From: Nitrospirales bacterium
GTDB lineage: Bacteria; Nitrospirota; Nitrospiria; Nitrospirales; UBA8639
Length of the DNA stretch: 34,114 nucleotides
Direction: 5' to 3'
Assembly: GCA_020027535.1 (NCBI GenBank)
Contig: JAHRAK010000106.1
Span: 1 to 34,114 of the forward strand
This document shows, in pieces, positions 28,786 through 34,114 of this stretch. How positions within the stretch are numbered: position 1 is the stretch's first letter; every line of letters starts with the position of its first letter. Below the pieces are notes generated by a model. The model made no database searches, was not told the origin of the DNA, and saw nothing but the letters and a program-made list of their open reading frames with translations. The position numbers were made by a program, and so were the translations under genes.

Positions 28786-28981
28786 GAGGATGACGGATGG
28801 ATTTTCCCTGCTTCCCTTACCTCTGCCTAGAGTAACGAAGTCGCCGGCGAAACGAAAGGGTGGAGTTCTCCGCCCTCTTGTCAGCAGAACCCGACGAAAC
28901 GTACAGTAGCTACATTAAAAAGCCTTGTTTGGGCGGCTTGGAGAATATGATACGTAGCGTGAATTTCCGGAACCATATTTC

Positions 28982-29698
28982 GTGACGAGCATTCTTCTGC
29001 TGGGGCTTTTGCTCGGCATGCAGCATGCTCTTGAGGCTGATCACGTGGCGGCCGTGTCGTCGCTTTGCACGGGCACGCGATCGGTTCGCCGGATCGCCGC
29101 CCATGGCGCCGTCTGGGGCTTGGGCCATTCATTGACGTTGTTGATTTTCGCCGGTGCGGCTGTCTTATTGGATCTGCGCTTCGGTGAGACCCTGGCCCAG
29201 GTGCTGGAGGGCCTCGTCGGCGTGATGCTGATCCTGCTGGGCGGACAGGTGCTTGTTCGCCTGTGGCGCGCCGGTTTTCATTTCCATCGTCACCGGCACG
29301 CTGACTGCCGGACCCATTTGCACGGCCACAGTCATCCCGGTGAAGGCACTGCCCATGATCCCGACCATCACGTTCATGCCCATGCAAGCGGGTTGCCCGT
29401 GCGGACGCTGCTGGTGGGCATGGTTCACGGTCTGGCCGGATCAACGGCCCTGGTGATCCTGACCGCCTCGACCGTACAGGACCCGGTCATCGGGCTGCTC
29501 TACGTCGCGTTGTTCGGCCTTGGCTCGATCGCCGGCATGCTGGTGTTGTCTTCGGTGCTGGCCGTGCCCCTGGCCTGGACGGCACAGGCTTTCACCCGGG
29601 CGCATCACAGCCTCCAGGCCGTCGTGGGGCTCGCTACGATTGCACTCGGCACGCTGGTGCTGGTGGAGGCTGGAAGCTCTTTCCTGTTCTATGGCTGA
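28982..29698 (+). CDS. NicO/UreH-like nickel/cobalt transporter
   Basis: GMQHALEADHVAAVSSL (Hx4DH), His-rich loop HFHRHRHADCRTHLHGHSH, multiple TM segments. Confidence 0.85.
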   Translation: MTSILLLGLLLGMQHALEADHVAAVSSLCTGTRSVRRIAAHGAVWGLGHSLTLLIFAGAAVLLDLRFGETLAQVLEGLVGVMLILLGGQVLVRLWRAGFHFHRHRHADCRTHLHGHSHPGEGTAHDPDHHVHAHASGLPVRTLLVGMVHGLAGSTALVILTASTVQDPVIGLLYVALFGLGSIAGMLVLSSVLAVPLAWTAQAFTRAHHSLQAVVGLATIALGTLVLVEAGSSFLFYG

Positions 29699-30040
29699 GG
29701 CTGCACACAACCCACCGCCTGAAAAACCGCTTTATCAATCAACAAAGATCTATTTTAGTATCTATATGGTGCTATTTTGCTTCTATTTGGCATAAAAACA
29801 GCATCTTTTATAGTATTTTTGGAACCATCTCGATTCATAGTTTCATCGGATAACCCTGTCAGCCACCCCTTAAATAATTTACCTGGCTGTAATATATATG
29901 ACATATTATTAACATGCATGAAATATACTTGAAATATCGCATACAACATGTGTTAGCCAGGATTCACTCAACCATGGGGGCTCGATGAGCGCCAGGCTCA
30001 CTTGGCCTTCCGGCTGTTCACAGAGGAAAGGAGACTCATC

Positions 30041-30217
30041 ATGAACCCATTTCTCACCCTTTTTCTGTTTTTGGTGCTGGCCGGCGCACCGGCCCTTGCT
30101 TTCGGATGGGACACCCCGGATTTGTCCGGCAAAACGTCTTGTTCGGAAGAGACAATGGATCTGATCGAAGACGGTGAAGATTACTATGATGAAGACGAGG
30201 CTGATGAAGATATTTGA
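30041..30217 (+). CDS. Small secreted protein with very acidic C-terminus
   Basis: MNPFLTLFLFLVLAGAPALAFGWDTPDLSGKTSCSEETMDLIEDGEDYYDEDEADEDI; GGAAAGGAG RBS. Confidence 0.6.
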   Translation: MNPFLTLFLFLVLAGAPALAFGWDTPDLSGKTSCSEETMDLIEDGEDYYDEDEADEDI

Positions 30218-30408
30218 CTGAGACCTGAAGTCTTTCAAAATCGAGTGAATCCTGGCACCCACTCGGCTCGGCATCAGCACAAGAATCTCTTCCTGTTTCC
30301 CGCTCCCGGCTTGGCTTATCCAGGGGCTCGGTCTTCCCCTTGTCCTGACAGACCCCGTTTCCTTAGAATTGCGAATGTTTGTTCGTTGACAATTTCCGCT
30401 GTCTCCTT

Positions 30409-30499
30409 CTGTCATCCCCGACCCCGATCGGGGATCCAGGGTTTTGTTTTTCTTTGCGAGGAGAACGACTCTGGATTCCCGCGTGTGCGGGAATGACAG
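30409..30499. repeat. REP/BIME-like inverted pair
   Basis: CTGTCATCCCCGACCCCGATCGGGGATCCAG...CTGGATTCCCGCGTGTGCGGGAATGACAG. Confidence 0.8.
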
Positions 30500-30539
30500 T
30501 TTCGGGCCAGTTTCGCATCAATGACCGAAAGTTCAGACT

Positions 30540-31763
30540 ATGACCCAGGATGAAGCCCGTTCTTATCTTAATTATCTGCTGACGCTCGGTCTCCGCCGCG
30601 AAGAGGCGTTTGGGCCATTGGCGATCTCGTTTCTTCGCGAACAGGACTTGACGGCACTCGGCATTGCTCCGGAAGAACAGTTCAGTTTGATCATCGCAAC
30701 GACCCAGGCCATTGCAGCGGAACCCAAACGCTATTCGCTCAAATTGGAATTGCTGCAAAAAGCCCGCCAGCTTCTCTCGACCACGCGGTTCTTCGATCCC
30801 GAATTAGACAGGGAATTGGAGCATGACGTTCAGAAAACCACCGCCGAGTTGGCCATCTATAACGACGCCATGAAATCGTCCCGGAATGCCTCCGTCGACC
30901 GTCACACCTTGATCGTCGAGACGGATCTCCCCGACTATTTCTTGGATCTGGCGCAGAAGCGCGCCGGCGCGTACTACCAAAACAAGTATCGGCTGACCAA
31001 GGAGGCCAAGACCGCGCAGCATTTCGGCGGCACGCCCAAGCGATTCGAGCCGGAGAATGAGACCTTGCATAAGGAGTTTCCCGGCGCCTGCGCTCCTTTC
31101 ATGGCCGTTCGGACGAACGGATTTCATATGATGCTCCCCTTCGATCTGAAGATCAGCCGCCGTCCCGATGATCCGCTGGAAGCGGGCATCCGGATTTTTT
31201 ATGCGAAAATGGGATACTCGTATCCTCTCCGGTATGAGATGGGGAAACTGTGCAGTTACCATGACGGGCAGGTTTACGACATTGCCCTGGATGACCCGCA
31301 TCTCTTATTCGTGTCCGTCTCCGGCATCAAGGATTCCGAATTTCCCGCCGCGTCCGTTCCTGCTTCCGGGGACGTGCCTCCGGAATACGCCTACCCGCTC
31401 GCCGTGCTCGAACATACCGGCAGTCTGGGGCCGTTCATTCAGGTCAGTTGCAATTTTAAAGTCTGGTTCGACGCCTCCAAGGTAGCCGTCCTGATCCAGG
31501 GCGCCCCGGACTTGTATGAATACGGGCTTCAGGGCGGCGCGGGGCTGATGACCCGCTCCTACGCCTCAGACAAAGTCCCCACCTATGCGGAAGCCCAATC
31601 GCAACCCTGGCAGGAAGGGCTGAGTTTTAACTTCGTGAATCTCCATCTGACCTTGAGCCCGGGAACGGACACGGGCTTGATTCCGCACAGCACGCCGGTC
31701 TTTACGGTTTTTCCCGTCCTGAGCAAACAAAGCTACAAGTTCGACCGGTTGGCTTCTCAATAG
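30540..31763 (+). CDS. Uncharacterised 407-aa protein
   Basis: Long ORF with coding-like composition; no recognised family. Confidence 0.75.
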   Translation: MTQDEARSYLNYLLTLGLRREEAFGPLAISFLREQDLTALGIAPEEQFSLIIATTQAIAAEPKRYSLKLELLQKARQLLSTTRFFDPELDRELEHDVQKTTAELAIYNDAMKSSRNASVDRHTLIVETDLPDYFLDLAQKRAGAYYQNKYRLTKEAKTAQHFGGTPKRFEPENETLHKEFPGACAPFMAVRTNGFHMMLPFDLKISRRPDDPLEAGIRIFYAKMGYSYPLRYEMGKLCSYHDGQVYDIALDDPHLLFVSVSGIKDSEFPAASVPASGDVPPEYAYPLAVLEHTGSLGPFIQVSCNFKVWFDASKVAVLIQGAPDLYEYGLQGGAGLMTRSYASDKVPTYAEAQSQPWQEGLSFNFVNLHLTLSPGTDTGLIPHSTPVFTVFPVLSKQSYKFDRLASQ

Positions 31764-32145
31764 ACTGCATGTTTGAAAAACACAATGTTATTTCAAAAAG
31801 ATAAATTTCAATGCTTGTTGTACGAATTCTTCCAATTTGACTTTTTCGACCTAGCTTTTGGCATCCACCTCATTTTGAACCACAAAGGCGGCGCATCGAC
31901 CGAACAGACATTGACTAATTATGCAGACGGCATCCCGGCTAACGGCATCTCATTTATCCGTGCAACCCTGAACTTGCAATCGACGTTCAACATGCGACTG
32001 TTTGCAGGGACACAAGCATGAATGCAAGAATCAAATTTGCGATTGAGCCCCATTCTGTTACTGTAAGTTTAGATCAGCCTATAAAGTGACACGGCCTGGA
32101 TGGAAAAGCAATGTCTGACAAACTGCTTGCCAGGAGGAATCAGCA

Positions 32146-32841
32146 ATGAGAATTGAACCCGAAATCGCCCGGGTCTCTCTTGTTATGTGTGGCCATTTCA
32201 ATCCTTTAATTTTTACACATTCATGGTTTGGTTGGAATGGGCTTCTTTCTAAAGAAATTGTCGATAACGCAAATATGCAAATTGCCCACCCTCAGATCAC
32301 GAAATTCAATGCAGACTGGCTTAACCTACAGGTTGAACCAGAACGTTTCATGATTAACACGACTCAAGCTCCTTATATTCGTTTGCAGGATCTGGCCGTC
32401 CGTATTTTTCGGAATCACCTTCCCCATACACCCCTTAACGCCTTAGGAATCAACAGAGAAGTACATTTTACTGTTAAGAAATTTGAAGAGCGAGACAGGC
32501 TAGGCAGATCGCTGGCACCGGTCGAGCCGTGGGGAGAATGGGGCAAGAAACTTGAACCAGATGGAGAACATGGTGGCATGACCTCCCTCACCATGAGACA
32601 AATAAACCCAGACGGCAGGCCGCCTGATGGACAAATAAATGTGACCGTAGAACCGTCCAATAGAGTCGGAGAGGGACATCTTGGTATATACGTTCGGATC
32701 AATGACCACTATAGTATTGAGGACGCAGAAAGTCATACCGCAACCAGCGAAATAGTTAAGCTACTAGAGAGAAATTTTGATGAATCTCTTCAACCTGCGG
32801 ACAAAATCATCGATCACCTTATGTCATTAACGGAGAAATAG
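32146..32841 (+). CDS. Uncharacterised protein, first gene of the MBL cassette (TIGR04255-like in overall organisation; weak)
   Basis: RBS AGGAGG before ATG; MRIEPEIARVSLVMCGHFNPLIFTHSWFGWNGLL...; 2 nt upstream of the next gene. Confidence 0.7.
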   Translation: MRIEPEIARVSLVMCGHFNPLIFTHSWFGWNGLLSKEIVDNANMQIAHPQITKFNADWLNLQVEPERFMINTTQAPYIRLQDLAVRIFRNHLPHTPLNALGINREVHFTVKKFEERDRLGRSLAPVEPWGEWGKKLEPDGEHGGMTSLTMRQINPDGRPPDGQINVTVEPSNRVGEGHLGIYVRINDHYSIEDAESHTATSEIVKLLERNFDESLQPADKIIDHLMSLTEK

Positions 32842-32843
32842 AA

Positions 32844-33449
32844 ATGTTGGCCACTGCACGCGCTCTTACAGATGATGATCTTCCGGATTTATCTTACCCC
32901 AGTGAAACCTCACTTGTCCCCGCTCTCACTAGCCATAGGTTACGTAAAATACATGCGGAACGTGTTGCGATTTCACTGCGCCAAACCCGAGACGCCTCAA
33001 TTCGCGATCCTCAAAGCACAGAAACCGGAATTGCCGATTTTACAACGCTGACTAGTAGCCTTCCTGATGTTGAGCCGATCATAACATTACCAAGCCTGCC
33101 ACAAACGTCACCGGCGCAGGCAACATTTCATGCCCTCCAGGAATGGGAAGGGTATGTCCTTGAGAAAGGAAAGTGTGAATTCACGGCACGATTATTGGAC
33201 TTGACTGCAGAGTCCTTACAAGAGGAAGAAGAAGTCGCAATTCCTTTGGCTGAAATTTCAGAAGATGATCTTAATCGGCTGCGTCCCGGCAGCGTTTTCC
33301 GTTGGGTCATCGGATACGAGCGCTCCGTGAGTAAAACCAAACGGCGCATTTCCCAGATTGTCTTCCACGACCTTCCTGCTATGACCAAGCAGGACATATC
33401 CGAGGGAGAAAAGTGGGCAAAACAAATCGCTCAGTCGATAGTGGACTGA
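32844..33449 (+). CDS. Uncharacterised protein, second gene of the MBL cassette; C-terminal beta-rich domain
   Basis: EWEGYVLEKGKCEFTARLLDLTAESLQEEEEVAIPLAEISEDDLNRLRPGSVFRWVIGYERSVSKTKRRISQIVFHDLPAM. Confidence 0.7.
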   Translation: MLATARALTDDDLPDLSYPSETSLVPALTSHRLRKIHAERVAISLRQTRDASIRDPQSTETGIADFTTLTSSLPDVEPIITLPSLPQTSPAQATFHALQEWEGYVLEKGKCEFTARLLDLTAESLQEEEEVAIPLAEISEDDLNRLRPGSVFRWVIGYERSVSKTKRRISQIVFHDLPAMTKQDISEGEKWAKQIAQSIVD

Positions 33450-34001
33450 CAGCCGTCAAAGCACCTCCCGAGCACGATCAAATAGAAGTGTGTCTCTTCG
33501 GTCCAGGTTACGGAGAGTGCATACTCCTTCATATCGCGTAAGGGAAATTGGGTAATCGTAGACTCCTGTCTCAATCAGGAGTCTCATCCAGCTGCATCAG
33601 CTTATCTGCACGGCTTGGGCTTAGATCCGGCTGGAGTTGTTCGCCTCGTGGTTGCGACCCATTGGCATGACGACCACATCAGAAGCATGGGAAAACTGAT
33701 CGAGATCTGCAACAACGCAACTTTCTGCTGTGCGAGTGCCCTGCGTGAGAACGAATTCCTTACGGCCGTGGGTGCCATGGAGTCCGGCCCTGTGGCTGCA
33801 GCTGGCTCTGGAATGCGAGAATTCCATAAAGTGCTGTCGTTACTTGCAGAGAGATCTTCTAAGCCCAAATTTGCTTTAGCTAACCGTCTGATATTTGATC
33901 AAGACGGTTGCGAAATTTGGTCCCTTTCTCCTTCTGATGAAGAATTCACAGCCTTCTTGCAACGAATAGGGCGCCTTTTGCCAAAGAAACACGAAACAAA
34001 A

Positions 34002-34114
34002 GGGATTTATCCCTTTAACTTGACGCCTATCTTGTGGTTGGGTGGCGTCCTGATGTATGTAAGCATGCCATTATATAGGTATTCAGCATACTTGATTCTC
34101 TCGGGAAGACCTGC
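34002..34114 (-). repeat. Right copy of the 113-bp exact inverted repeat
   Basis: Reverse complement of 15-127; identity stops at 34002 (flanks ...cgaaacaaaa versus gtccattctg). Confidence 0.95.
34007..34114 (-). CDS. Second, inverted copy of the unknown C-terminal fragment (partial, runs off right edge)
   Basis: Encodes the same ...AGLPERIKYAEYLYNGMLTYIRTPPNHKIGVKLKG* on the minus strand. Confidence 0.35.
   Translation of the reverse strand, partial: AGLPERIKYAEYLYNGMLTYIRTPPNHKIGVKLKG

Larger units (their letters stand above)
33446..34114 (+). pseudogene. Metallo-beta-lactamase-fold hydrolase, interrupted by an in-frame TAG (33540-33542), running into the 113-bp repeat
   Basis: Frame reads IEVCLFGPGYGECILLHIA*GNWVIVDSCLNQ...LGLDPAGVVRLVVATHWHDDHIRSMGKLIEICNNATFCCASALRENEF...; HWHDDH is the MBL metal-binding motif; no further stop to window end. 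Confidence 0.82.

Noticed and set aside
31773-32021. 82-aa ORF before the MBL cassette
   Set aside because: No RBS-supported start or family; composition ambiguous, possibly decayed sequence.
33540-33542. Selenocysteine/pyrrolysine or programmed readthrough at the MBL stop
   Set aside because: Codon is TAG (not TGA), no supporting machinery or recoding structure is visible, and another possible indel lies upstream; decay or sequence error is simpler.
33602-33868. 88-aa minus-strand ORF
   Set aside because: Antisense to the MBL frame, which has the recognisable HWHDDH motif.

Overview
The 34-kb window looks like chromosome from a Nitrospirota-like (Nitrospira-type) bacterium; that taxonomy is inferred from gene content and protein flavour only. 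Housekeeping blocks: proA, tRNA-Phe(GAA), purQ-purS-purB, nusB-ribH-ribBA, a NarK-like transporter, an RpoH-like sigma factor followed by groES-groEL, ybdK, queG, mutS2 and a NicO/UreH-like metal transporter. These are interspersed with accessory DNA: a cluster of three type II toxin-antitoxin modules (6.0-8.2 kb), and an island at about 18.3-23.1 kb with a TPR/HEPN (LA2681-like) protein, an MmeI-like methyltransferase remnant, a truncated GT8 remnant and antitoxin remnants. At the right edge is a compact cassette of two uncharacterised proteins plus a metallo-beta-lactamase-fold gene, the last interrupted by an in-frame stop. The window is bounded by an exact 113-bp inverted repeat (15-127 / 34002-34114) that looks like the 3' end of a repeated gene or mobile element. 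Several families of palindromic intergenic repeats recur across the window. The best candidate for an undescribed system is the 32.1-34.1 kb three-gene cassette; the TPR-HEPN locus is second.
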